Below are positions 55,466 through 64,000 of a DNA stretch of 64,000 nt, piece by piece; position 1 is the first letter of the stretch; each line of letters begins with the position of its first letter. The DNA is taken from NCBI GenBank assembly GCA_034231615.1, contig CM067322.1, positions 66,325,354-66,389,353 on the forward strand. The letters run 5' to 3'. This DNA comes from Meghimatium bilineatum. Lineage: Eukaryota > Mollusca > Gastropoda > Stylommatophora > Philomycidae. The translations under genes were made by a program, and so were the position numbers. Under the pieces are notes generated by a model. That model was not told the DNA's origin, did not search any database, and saw only the letters and a list, made by a program, of their open reading frames with translations.

Positions 55466-55847
55466 AACTCATGTCTTATTCCATGTCAGATGTGTATATT
55501 ATTTGGTTATATCCCTTGCACCATAATGCCCTTCATTATTACAATTATGATCAGGCCAGATCAATGCGACCATTAAGTGCGTTAATCAGAGTAGAATACT
55601 GCAGGCAAAAGAGAGAAAAAACTAAATGAAAGATAACCGTTTATTCTCATCCCCACACCTACTATATTTCTGCTCACATTGCAACATGCTTGTCAAAGCC
55701 GGGTTGGATTCATCTGCTATTTGAACAATTAGTCATTTCTTGAACTTGAACAATGTCAAGCTTATCTTCGCTTGTGAGACGGAACATCATTTTCATCATT
55801 ACAATTATCTTCTCATATTTCTTGGAACACGTAATAATATTTCTTCT
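55466..55847. other. no recognisable feature
   Basis: Nothing recognised. A short SINE1 piece (CTCCTGCAGATTCGCAAAAT) follows at 55848-55890. Confidence 0.5.
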
Positions 55848-55894
55848 GTATTAGTTCTCTGAAGCTCCTGCAGATTCGCAAAATGTATTCTGTT

Positions 55895-55985
55895 TGTTCA
55901 GACTATCCTGTTTGTTTAAACTATCCTGTTTGTTCAAATTATCCTGTTTGTTTAAACTACCCTGTTTGTTCAAACTATCATGTTT
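55895..55985 (+). repeat. 18-bp tandem repeat, 5 copies
   Basis: The unit is ACTATCCTGTTTGTTCAA, with TTTAAA variants. It abuts the 3' side of the L1-like RT fragment. Confidence 0.92.
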
Positions 55986-56748
55986 GTTTATTGTTCACAA
56001 CTCGCATCCATATGATATTATATGAATAATGTAGCACTGCAGTGATCTTTTTCTCATCTCTAATACTACGGTCATATTACACAATATATTTTTCATTTTA
56101 TGAATGATGTTTTTGCCTGCCCTAATCTGCTTCTTATTTACGCTGAGCTTCTTCCATCTGATGCCGTCGCTGTACCTAAAAACTTGAATTGTTGGACCTG
56201 CTTTAATACCATGTTGTTTACTTTGATCTTGCACGTTGTTGAATTTTATTTCTTTGAAATAACCACCACGTCTGTCTTCTTGCTGTTTAATAAGAAGTCT
56301 TTCTCTTTACTTTCTGTGACTACTATCTTAATCAGTTCTTGAAGATCTTCTTCACTTTTAGCAATCCGAACAGTGTCACCCGCATACCTTAAAATATAAT
56401 ATACCGGTATGTATGTTATTTACTCCCACTTATATTCCAAGGATACCAACTACTGCGGGTATTATGTTTTCACTGTATAAAAATAGCATGTCTGGTGAAA
56501 GTACACATCCCTGTCTAACAGCTTGTTGTATTTTTTTAAATGGTCCAAATTGATTTCCTTGTCGTATTGCTGCTGTTTGGTGCCAGTACATGCTCTTGAT
56601 TTTTAAATCATTACTGTCAATGTTCAAATTCTCTTGCATGTGGATATCTTCACTATGTTTAACTTTATCAAATACTTTTGTGTAGTCTATAAAACATAGG
56701 TACAGGTCTGCTTTTACCTCTATAGACCTCTTTCTTGGTGCTATTGCG

Positions 56749-56749
<1 letters not shown>

Positions 56750-56844
<95 letters not shown>
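56750..56844 (+). repeat. TA microsatellite inside the RT coding region
   Basis: About 95 bp of TA with one TTA break. It sits between the codons for GKGTING and APRKRSIEV, where related RTs have no gap. Confidence 0.95.
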
Positions 56845-56846
<2 letters not shown>

Positions 56847-57045
56847 ATTGATGGTACCTTTGCCTTCTACAACACTACATTGCTCTAGACTTATTTCTGC
56901 ATTTTGTTTCTCACTCTCTCCATAATTATTACGAGAAAGATTTTTGTTATTTGGCTCATGAGACTGATTTTTACGATGTTTTTCACATTCGGTTTCTTTG
57001 GTAAGGCTATAAATATGGATTTCATTAATTCATCGGGCATGCAGC

Positions 57046-57054
<9 letters not shown>

Positions 57055-57144
<90 letters not shown>

Positions 57145-57540
57145 TTCAACAATTTAGTTAGTTAATCGTTGGATCATCGTCACTGCACTCCGGACAAGTC
57201 CATAATTGCTTAGATCTCTTCTTGAGTGCATCAGCCATCACACGTTTGCTGACGGTCCCAGTAAGCCGTTGATTGACCCTCAGTCTTTCTCGCCCACGAA
57301 ACCGCTCCTTTTTAGCGACACCACATTTAAATCAAACTCCCTTATTCTTGTCATGGATTAAGAGTCATCGTCACTTATAAAATCATTTATTCGTGCGTTT
57401 TCCCGTAGGACCTTCAAATGTATGCCCGATTCATTGCTCCACCAACAGCAATAGTAGCAGTGTGTGCGTCAAACATATCTGCTCTCTCATTACTCGGGAG
57501 GATTCCCGCATGTCCCGGCACAAAATTAAGTGATTATTTC
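57055..57540 (-). mobile_element. LINE-B 3' end inserted in the L1-like RT
   Basis: From high to low: LNFVPGHAGILPSNERADMF (RNase H His and Asp motif), TATIAVGGAMNRAYI, then GVAKKERFRGRERLRVNQRL, VMADALKKRSKQLWTCPECS, DDDPTIN, stop, and a TA tail (57053-57141). It lines up with 27395-27853, including the tail. The RT reading resumes on both sides. I could not identify a TSD, and a few RT codons seem lost at the site. Confidence 0.88.
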
Positions 57541-57864
57541 TACTCCAAAATCTTCTAAACCTTCTATTTCCTCTAATGTAATATAGTCTGGTCCTGTGGC
57601 TTTCCCATTCTTTATGTGTCTTACGCTCTACCTTACTTCTGCTACAAATATAGATGACCACTCTTCTTTTTTTTAAATGTTTATCAGGTCTATTGTAACC
57701 ATAAAGTTTTTATATATTCCGACAACATATGTTTTATTTGCTCCTTTCCTATTATTACCCGACTTGTTTTAGATGTTAAACACCCTGTACTGTTTGCGTT
57801 CGTTTCACTGTTATTCATCAATTTGCTTATCTAGTAATGTGTTTTGTTTGTAATGTGATTCTTC

Positions 57865-58334
57865 ATCTTCTTTCGTTCGCTAATAATGTCTATATCTGCA
57901 GTGTTGTTTCTGTATAAATTAGACAGTGTTTTTCCATTTCTTGTTTTGTACCATAAAGTTTAACATTCACCGGTGTATCAAAAGCCATTATGTGCATCTT
58001 AATGTGTCATAGTTTGAACATTCTTGAAGGATATGTTCTGAAGTCTGGTTGGTTTGTCCACAAATACACTTTGCTGTTGTGCCAATTAAAAATTGCGTAT
58101 ACATATGGCTGTTTAGTCTATTGTTTCCAGTTCTGAGTCGAAATATGATGACCTGTTTTGTCTGTTAAGCAGGTGGTAGTCGTCCCGTGGAGGTAAGTTA
58201 GGCTTTCTTTGTGCCTTTATCATGGATTTCTTTTGGTGATAGCTGGTTGATACATCTGGTTGCTGCATGTTATCACCTTCCTTGGCGAGTTTATCAGGTC
58301 TCTCATTTCTTGCTATTCCACTATTAATATTTAC
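57865..58334 (-). mobile_element. LINE-C, 5'-truncated
   Basis: From high to low: SGIARNERPDKLAKEGDNMQ (RNase H end; family CGIPGNEKADQLAKEG), TSYHQKKSMIKAQRKPNLPP, then frame-shifted RTGHN, CGQTNQTSEHILQECSN-type segments. The 3' end GACATTATTAGCGAACGAAA is followed by a short GAAG tail. The 3' half has small indels relative to the other copies. No TSD was found. Confidence 0.85.
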
Positions 58335-58547
58335 ATTAGGGATGGGGTAAGGATCAGTTATAAATGAAATAATACGCAGTGGACGCCAGAAAGAAAGATT
58401 AACCTTTCGCATCATTTGTTGTGTTTGAAACTAGATTTATTAAGTTCTGTAACCATTTTTCTTTTTAAATATGTAGCTTTTAAAGAAAGTAAAACACTGC
58501 CCAAACCAGCAGTTAATTTTTTAAAGCATCAACATTTGTTTAAATTA

Positions 58548-58850
58548 TGAAAATTAGCCAACATTTTGAATATTAATTAGTTGTACGTGCATCTGAGAAT
58601 CACAGCAATGTGATCAACAGATGCGTCTTGTCTTTGCGAATACAAAAATATATAGTTTCTGCAGTATTTTATTATGTTTAATGGATATATAATTTATTTC
58701 ATTATAATTATGCTAATTAGCCACCATTTTGAATATCAATTAGTTCTGTGTCCATCTGAAAATTCTAGAAATGTGATCAACATAAGCGTCTTGTCTCCGG
58801 AAACACAAAAATGTATAGTTTGTATATTGTATTATTGAAAATAACAAAGA
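58548..58850 (+). repeat. 163-bp tandem duplication, diverged
   Basis: AATTAGCCAACATTTTGAAT and AATTAGCCACCATTTTGAAT start two successive copies. Both continue with AATTAGTT, CATCTGA, ATGTGATCAACA, GCGTCTTGTCT and ATATAGTTT/GTATAGTTT. Confidence 0.85.
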
Positions 58851-61224
58851 TAATTTAGAAATTATCATCTTGACTACATTTTGTGATCACAAGTTTTATT
58901 TATTTTTTCCTATATGTTTCATGTAAATTATTTTGATGTCAAATTCATTAGAAAAAAATGCATAACTTTTTTTCAGAATTGACGTACAAGTCTTGGTTGA
59001 GGTATAGTTGAATTGCAATTTTAAGGGCTATCTAACTATATTGTTTGCAATTATGTAGCACTATTTTGGAAGTTGTGTCCAAGTACCTAGTATATGCTTT
59101 ATAAACTAATGAATCACACGATGACCAAACCATTATATCTGTTGGTTTTGTATGTATTGTAGAATTGATATGACACCCACTCTTTCTCTTATGACATCGT
59201 TTCTAATTCTGTGTCTTCTGGTCACTCAAAATTGTTGACGTCATTTATGTACAGCCACTATGATTGAACTAACCGATTAACAAAAGTGATGTCCTGGCTG
59301 GTTTGATTTAAAAAAAATAATTTTGTGGCGCTTATAATATCCGGAAGTGTAAATGTGCAAACAATAAGTTTCGTACAAAAATAGTTTATCAGTGCTTTAC
59401 TAGCTGTTGAAAAGGTTATATTATTTTGTAATTATACAGCGTCACACTTAGTTGAAATTTCGGGTAAGTTTTTTCCATAGTTTATGTCCTACTTTAAATG
59501 TTATTGATAGGTTAATGATGACTTTTAGTAGTGTGGTAGTAACTGTTGTAAAGTAAGTAAAACTTCAAGTAAGGCCCGCGCATCCGAAAAGTCAGGTTCG
59601 TGAAAGTGAAAGTGGCGAGGTTCGATGGGAAATATGACTATTATATTATATACTATGACTATGACATTTATTTACTAGAGCTAATGAGTAGGCCTAATCA
59701 GTAGGTAATGGTTAGATAGGTTAGGGATACATTTTTTTACCCCAAATAAATATTTTCCCAGTACATATGATACTGAAACTAAAAACTTACACCACCACAC
59801 TACTCAGTTACAGTTTACACAGCTGTAAGTAACTTACAGTACTCATCCATACACACAGTACGTATTGACCATATAATAACTATACTGTCTTAGTGTCTAT
59901 ATTTGCTACAGTACTGTACTGAGTACACACTACAACATTCAACATGACTACACTTCACTACACCTAGTACACACAGTACTGGTACAGGTACACTAGTCAG
60001 TACAGTTGAGTACGACTGGTTAGCAATGTCACTTGAATACTAGCTAGCTAGTCTTAAAATAAATTAAAATAGTAGGGCCTAGTAGTAAATCTATATTAAA
60101 TAATCTGTGTAGTCACAGTAGTGTACATTTAAATTAACAGTTCACAGTACACAGACTTGGTTTATAACTTTCCAGTCAGGATGGACACACACCACAGTGA
60201 ACCATAGGTACACCACTGTTGTTGGCTGTCATTGACGCATCGCAGTTAAGCATATCATCACTCACTCATATCATATGTCATGTTTTTTCAAATTAATGTG
60301 GCATAAAAATAATTTACATGAAACATAGTACATACTACATACTTAGGCCAGTAAATCACGCTGGCCTAGGGACCTAGGCCTATAAGAAAATGGTAAAAGT
60401 ACAGATTAGTTCTCCACTGTGCTATACATAGCACACTGTTGACAATTTAAACTATCATCCAATGTCATGGATTCCTGTGTAACAATCAAAATAATGGCTG
60501 CCGTTGACGTCACAATCTGACACACAGCTCAACTCTAGACACAGACGAACGTATGCATAATCTGTTTGTTTTCCAATTTACACATTTTTACAATTTCCTA
60601 TTATTTGTGGTGAGCGATCAGTATTTCTGCCCGCTACACACGGAGAGAGGTGCTCGCACACATTAGAAATATTATTTCTAATCCTAACCATACTCTAAGT
60701 ACTTATCCGTAAGCTTGCCAAATCGCACAACAAAGGTCAGATAACATCTCGAAACTAGAGAAAAGGTCACAGTGAACTATACTGTACTTGAGCAAAGAAA
60801 ATATATAAACTAAACTTAAGTTGTGACCACAAAATTAATAGGGCATGGGCTTTTAATAGAGCTGATCTGATAATCATCATAATCATTTCTGAATTAGCCT
60901 AGGCCTATTATTTTCAAAATTTCTGATACAGTACACTGGGACTAGTAGATTTTCAAAATGCATATTAAAGTTTACTGGCAGCATTATAACACCACAGCTA
61001 GATAGGCCTTGAAATTTGCAATTCAATGATACCTCAGTTTAAGTCTGTAGGCCAATTCTGAGAAAAGTTATGATTTTTTGGGGTCTAAATTTAATGAAAA
61101 GATAATTTTATCAGAACATATAAGAATATATGAACTGACTAGAGAAGAAAGTTGTGACCGCGAATTACAGCAGAGTTAATAATTTATGAAATATCTTAAT
61201 CTACAAACAATAAAATATGAAACC
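58851..61224. other. longest stretch without repeats or transposons; no gene seen
   Basis: About 2.4 kb of AT-rich, apparently unique sequence. It includes a GTACTG/CAGTAC-rich patch (59800-60010) and a palindromic TGACGTCA at 60505-60512 beside AATGGCTGCC. I see no long open frame and no confident splice-site pattern. If a host exon or promoter exists in this window it would most likely be here or near it, but nothing shows one. Confidence 0.45.
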
Positions 61225-61312
61225 ATCATTCTACCCTGAGAGATTTACTGAAGCGGAGATCTGATCACCTATGGACGTGTCCGGTATGCAAAGAGGATAA
61301 TCAACAGACCTA
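61225..61312 (+). pseudogene. LINE-B-like terminal codons, diverged
   Basis: The plus strand reads LRDLLKRRSDHLWTCPVCKE followed by DNQQT and a stop, comparable to MADTLKERSEQLWTCPECSDDDPTIN in LINE-B. This suggests a related but distinct lineage. Only about 28 codons are recognisable. Confidence 0.55.
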
Positions 61313-62210
61313 ATACCTAATAATCTATATTCAAAATGACGTTGAATAGTCTAATTATTAAATATTTCAGTTGTTTATGACAAATTATGCAACAAACTAT
61401 ATATTTTGTGTGTGCGGATAGTTAAGACGAATCTGTTGATTACATTCTGATAAATTTCATATTCAGTTAGGGCTAATTGTATTCAAAATGGCAATATTAC
61501 ATAACAGTACTGCAAAATATATCTTATAATTTTTACTTTAAGAAGAAATAATTTACCTTGTAATAATAGCGTTGTATATGATTGTTGATCCCAAGGAACA
61601 TTAATGAAAACTATTAAGCAATTAAATATAATTAATAATTAAGCTGCAAATACTTACAGTTAAACTTTATGGGATATCAGAACTACAAAAAGGTAACGAG
61701 ACATCTGAACTAAAAAAAAATATACAAGACATCTGAACTATAAAAAGTAAACATCACCTACAATATAATCAACCAACAACTCTGACATAGGTATCTCATT
61801 CAGCAATAAATCTAGTGGCAAAGTAATGCTCACTAATTTAAGAAGAAAGAGTTACAGGCCTACGGCATGGTTTTGACCTACCCCGAAGCACTAAATTCTG
61901 AATGACTCCAATATGAGATAATATTTCCACCATAATCAATTGCCAACATATATCTAAATGACGTCCTGTCCTGAATCGTACTTTAATCGTACTGTATAGT
62001 CCATTTTGGTTATATCAGTTTTTTTACTTTAAAAATAATGGGGATCATGATTCAAGTAATTTTGTCATTGTAACAGTTATATATTAATTTCCCACATAGG
62101 CGGATCAGAAAATGTATAACCTAAAGCAATATTTTCCGTACGTCCGCAAAACTGATGTCCAGGTACCTACTGTTAGTAATACTGTCTATTAATATTACTA
62201 GTAGGCCTAA
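61313..62210. other. no gene; one stretch related to 54.7-55.0 kb
   Basis: Around 62000-62070, TTTGGTTATATCAGTTTTTT and AATGGGGATCATGATTC resemble units of the degenerate repeat at 54690-55080. The rest is unrecognised. Confidence 0.45.
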
Positions 62211-62211
62211 A

Positions 62212-62300
62212 ACGTCCGGCTCTGTGGCAGAGTAGTACAGTGCCCGTCTATGACGGCTAAGGTACTGAGTTCGATCCCCACCACAGGCAATTGTGCATCC
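62212..62300 (+). mobile_element. tRNA-derived SINE head
   Basis: GGCTCTGTGGCAGAGTAGT (A-box form), CAGTGCCCGTCTATGACGGC and TGAGTTCGATCCCCACC (B-box GTTCGATCC) follow the tRNA arrangement. The acceptor ends (GGCTCTGTGG and CCACCACAG) pair only partly. The flanking body was not found twice in the window, so a decayed tRNA pseudogene is possible. Confidence 0.5.
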
Positions 62301-62527
62301 AGACCGTTCAGAAAGCACTGGCAAACTGCTAAATGTATTTATATTGCCTAGAAAATCACTACATCCAAAAAATAATGGATTGATAGACGCATCCTGAATA
62401 GGATATGCTACTAATTAGTAGGCTTAATAATAATTCAACATTTAAAAACTAACTGTGGTACTTTATGGGATAATGTGTCCACACTTTTAACGAAACAAAC
62501 CATATATTATTTAATGAAACAAACTTT

Positions 62528-62652
62528 TGCTAAAGGCTCATACAATGCAACATCATTGATCTGTGTGTAACGCACTGAGAGGCCCTCCTCCCCTAGAGGG
62601 AGGGGGGGCTCTCAGTATGTTGCATGCAGATCGAATGACCTGTAGCAAATGC
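62528..62652. repeat. foldback palindrome, 125 bp
   Basis: The arms pair around CCCCTAGAGGG. The inner stem CTGAGAG...CTCTCAG brackets CCCTCCTCCCCT and AGGGAGGGGGGG. The outer part continues imperfectly (TTGCTAAAGGCTCAT with the complement of ATGACCTGTAGCAA, and GATCTG with CAGATC). The right arm is G-quadruplex-like. It may be a non-autonomous foldback or MITE-like element. Confidence 0.75.
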
Positions 62653-62676
62653 TGCATGTTTTTATCTCCGCATCTT

Positions 62677-63017
62677 ACCTCCACGGGATGACTACCACCT
62701 ACTTAAAAGACAAAAACAGGTCATCATATTTTGACTGAGAACTGGACACAATAGACTAAACAGCCATATGTATACACAATTTTTAATTGGCACAACAGCA
62801 CAGTGTAATTGTGGACAAGTCAACCAGACTTCAGAACATATCCTTCAAGAATGTGCAAACTATGACACATTAAGATGCACATACTGGCCTTCTGATACAC
62901 CAATGAATGTTAAACTTTATGGTACAAAACAAGAAATGGAAAACACTGTCCAATTTATACAAGAAACAACACTGCCGATATAGACATTATTAGCGAACGA
63001 AAGAAGAAGAAGAAGAA
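62677..63017 (+). mobile_element. LINE-C, 5'-truncated, perfect 13-bp TSD
   Basis: ATCTCCGCATCTT flanks it at 62664-62676 and 63018-63030. The 341-bp insert reads LPPRDDYHLLKRQKQVIIF, a stop, LRTGHNRLNSHMYTQFLIGT, TAQCNCGQVNQTSEHILQEC, YDTLRCTYWPSDTPMNVKLY, MENTVQFIQETTLPI and a stop. It ends with GACATTATTAGCGAACGAAA and (GAA)n. The perfect TSD and near-clean frame suggest a relatively recent insertion. Truncation at insertion means it was dead on arrival. Confidence 0.95.
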
Positions 63018-63154
63018 TCTCCGCATCTTGGAAGCTGTATGAAATCAGATATAATATTTAAAAGTTGGAGTGTGTGTGGACACATTATCCTGTAATGAAC
63101 CCTAACTGCTGTCCATGCTAAAATTAATTTATTAAATTTAAAAGCACCCATATG

Positions 63155-63430
63155 TTGCCTATGCCTAAAAGGGGAGAAAATAATAGCAGATTGTTTAAGT
63201 TTGCTTCCATGCATGTTGTAAGAGGTGACTAAAAAGGTTATGAAGCAAAGATGAATGCCCCATCCCATAATGATGATAGTTACTGATCCATTCAGTGACC
63301 CAGAAGTCATGCTGAAGTCGGATGTGTCAAATCAAAAGGCGCAAATATTGCAGCAAACCATGATAACACATTCTGTTTTCTGAACTACATCCTGCTAGTC
63401 TGCAGGAGTTTGAGAACGAATGTAGAAGAA
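63155..63430 (+). mobile_element. SINE1, long form, near full length
   Basis: Sense order: TTGCCTATGCCTAAAAGG, TTCCATGCATGTTGTAAGAG, GTGACTAAAAAGG, CATGCTGAAGTCGGATGTG, GCGCAAATATTGCAGC, TTCTGAACTACATCCTGCTA, GTCTGCAGGAGTTTGAGAAC, GAATGTAGAAGAAAAC. It has the same 5' limit as the copy ending at 37216. The tail is short. Confidence 0.85.
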
Positions 63431-64000
63431 AACTTTAAAAATAGATTGGAGTGGGCCTGCACTCAAATGCAACAAAATACAGAGAAGTGATTTTACAAAA
63501 TATGGTAGGTTGCTTTATTTAAATTATTACAAGAAAGAGTAACAGATGCACGTTGAAAGCTCATTGCACACTTGAATGTTGTAATTTTGCTAATACTTAC
63601 TTTAAAGAATGTAATTAATAGCTTAAAGTACATTCACACTTTGACTCAGGGAACATTGGGATAAACATTCAGAGAGAGAAGACATTTAATAGACGCCACA
63701 TCACAGAAGAAAGTAGGACAAGTTCATGCCATTGAGATATTGAAGCCGTATTCAGCTGTATTTTTATTCACCAATTGTATACCTATGTGTGGGCCCACTT
63801 CCAAAAAATGATGTCTTCTTCTGCGATCACTCTCTTTTAATCACAACGAATATATCGTGTGATTTCCGTCGGGGAGCGTGAAATACGTTGTACTGCAAGT
63901 TCCACAGTAAAACTGTGTTATTTACACCTCGGTTGGCTCACTTTGTGGTCTGAACGTCCGTGGCCCAACACATCCTTTTTTCATCATGTCTTTAATTTGG
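63431..64000. other. no confident feature; possible SINE1 remnant near 63808-63990
   Basis: CTTCTTCTGCGATCACTCTC and, 170 bp later, GTGGCCCAACACATCC resemble the two ends of a short-form SINE1 on the minus strand. The middle is too diverged to be sure. Confidence 0.35.

Larger units (their letters stand above)
55990..57665 (-). pseudogene. L1/RTE-like reverse transcriptase, long fragment split by LINE-B
   Basis: From high to low: EVRLSVRHIKNGKATGPDYI, LEEIEGLEDFGVEIIT. LINE-B lies between 57540 and 57055. Then MPDELMKSIFIALPKKPNVK, QCSVVEGKGTING, a TA run, RSIEVKADLYLCFIDYTKVF (motif A, F-DY), NLNIDSNDLKIKSMYWHQTA, AVRQGCVLSPDMLFLYSE (motif B), ILRYAGDTVRIAKS (motif C, YADD changed to YAGD), and GIKAGPTIQVFRYSDGIRWK. 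It preserves most of the RT order. The altered motif C and the stops inactivate it. Confidence 0.88.

Noticed and set aside
60505-60512. CRE-type site TGACGTCA as a promoter
   Set aside because: An 8-bp palindrome recurs by chance (also near 10211, 26345 and 26733). No transcript start, CpG cluster or exon is seen nearby.

Overview
The window looks like repeat-dense intergenic DNA from an animal nucleus, and I found no host protein-coding gene, rRNA, functional tRNA or CRISPR array in it. It is AT-rich and packed with tandem arrays, microsatellites and broken retrotransposons. These include several LINE lineages, some with RNase H domains, Penelope-like elements (PLEs) with a GIY-YIG endonuclease, tRNA-derived SINEs and a hAT-type MITE. 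Long LINE-A/B coding stretches resemble those I associate with invertebrate, especially molluscan, genomes. A lophotrochozoan invertebrate is therefore the best guess, held with low confidence. The open frames are either transposon remnants or by-products of tandem repeats whose unit length is a multiple of three.

Family labels used below are local. LINE-A: RT plus RNase H, 3' tail of AATCAAG-like repeats. LINE-B: RT plus RNase H, protein end around DDDPTIN, TA-rich tail. LINE-C: RNase H plus a HILQEC-type C-terminal region, (GAA)n tail. RTE-like/L1-like fragments: mostly RT C-termini. SINE1: a dispersed repeat of about 160 bp (short form) or 280 bp (long form) with a (GAA)n tail. SINE2 and SINE3: tRNA-like repeats.

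Layout. 0.6-6 kb: a 36-bp array, a CATTCAG minisatellite, an RT fragment, an 18-bp array and a 37-bp array, framed by a 90-bp direct repeat. 6-7.8 kb: a PLE whose 3' end is also present in inverted orientation at its other side. 8-18 kb: RT fragments, PLE 3' ends with hammerhead-ribozyme-like motifs, a large inverted repeat, a hAT MITE, TTAG/TTGG microsatellites and a 32-bp array. 17.5-32 kb: LINE-A and LINE-B fragments, SINE1 insertions and many minisatellites. 33-42 kb: LINE-C copies, a textbook nested insertion (LINE-C in SINE1) and a second one (RT fragment in a Jockey/CR1-like RT). 42-50 kb: SINEs and a 3.4-kb 28-bp satellite. 51-58 kb: a 39-bp array, several RT C-termini and an L1-like RT interrupted by LINE-B. 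58.8-62 kb: the least repetitive DNA. 62.2-63.4 kb: a tRNA-like SINE, a foldback palindrome, a LINE-C insertion with perfect target-site duplications (TSDs), and a near full-length SINE1.

What ties the window together is insertion history rather than gene function. Five insertions have target-site duplications that I could read directly (three perfect SINE1 or LINE-C cases, one imperfect SINE1 case, one RT fragment), which gives relative ages. Several tandem arrays start exactly at, or are copied from, the ends of LINE fragments. In one case the array unit is an inverted copy of the neighbouring reverse-transcriptase motif. I regard that LINE-to-satellite link, the hammerhead-like PLE motifs with a paired core change, and the possible LINE-C/SINE1 partnership as the observations most worth following up.
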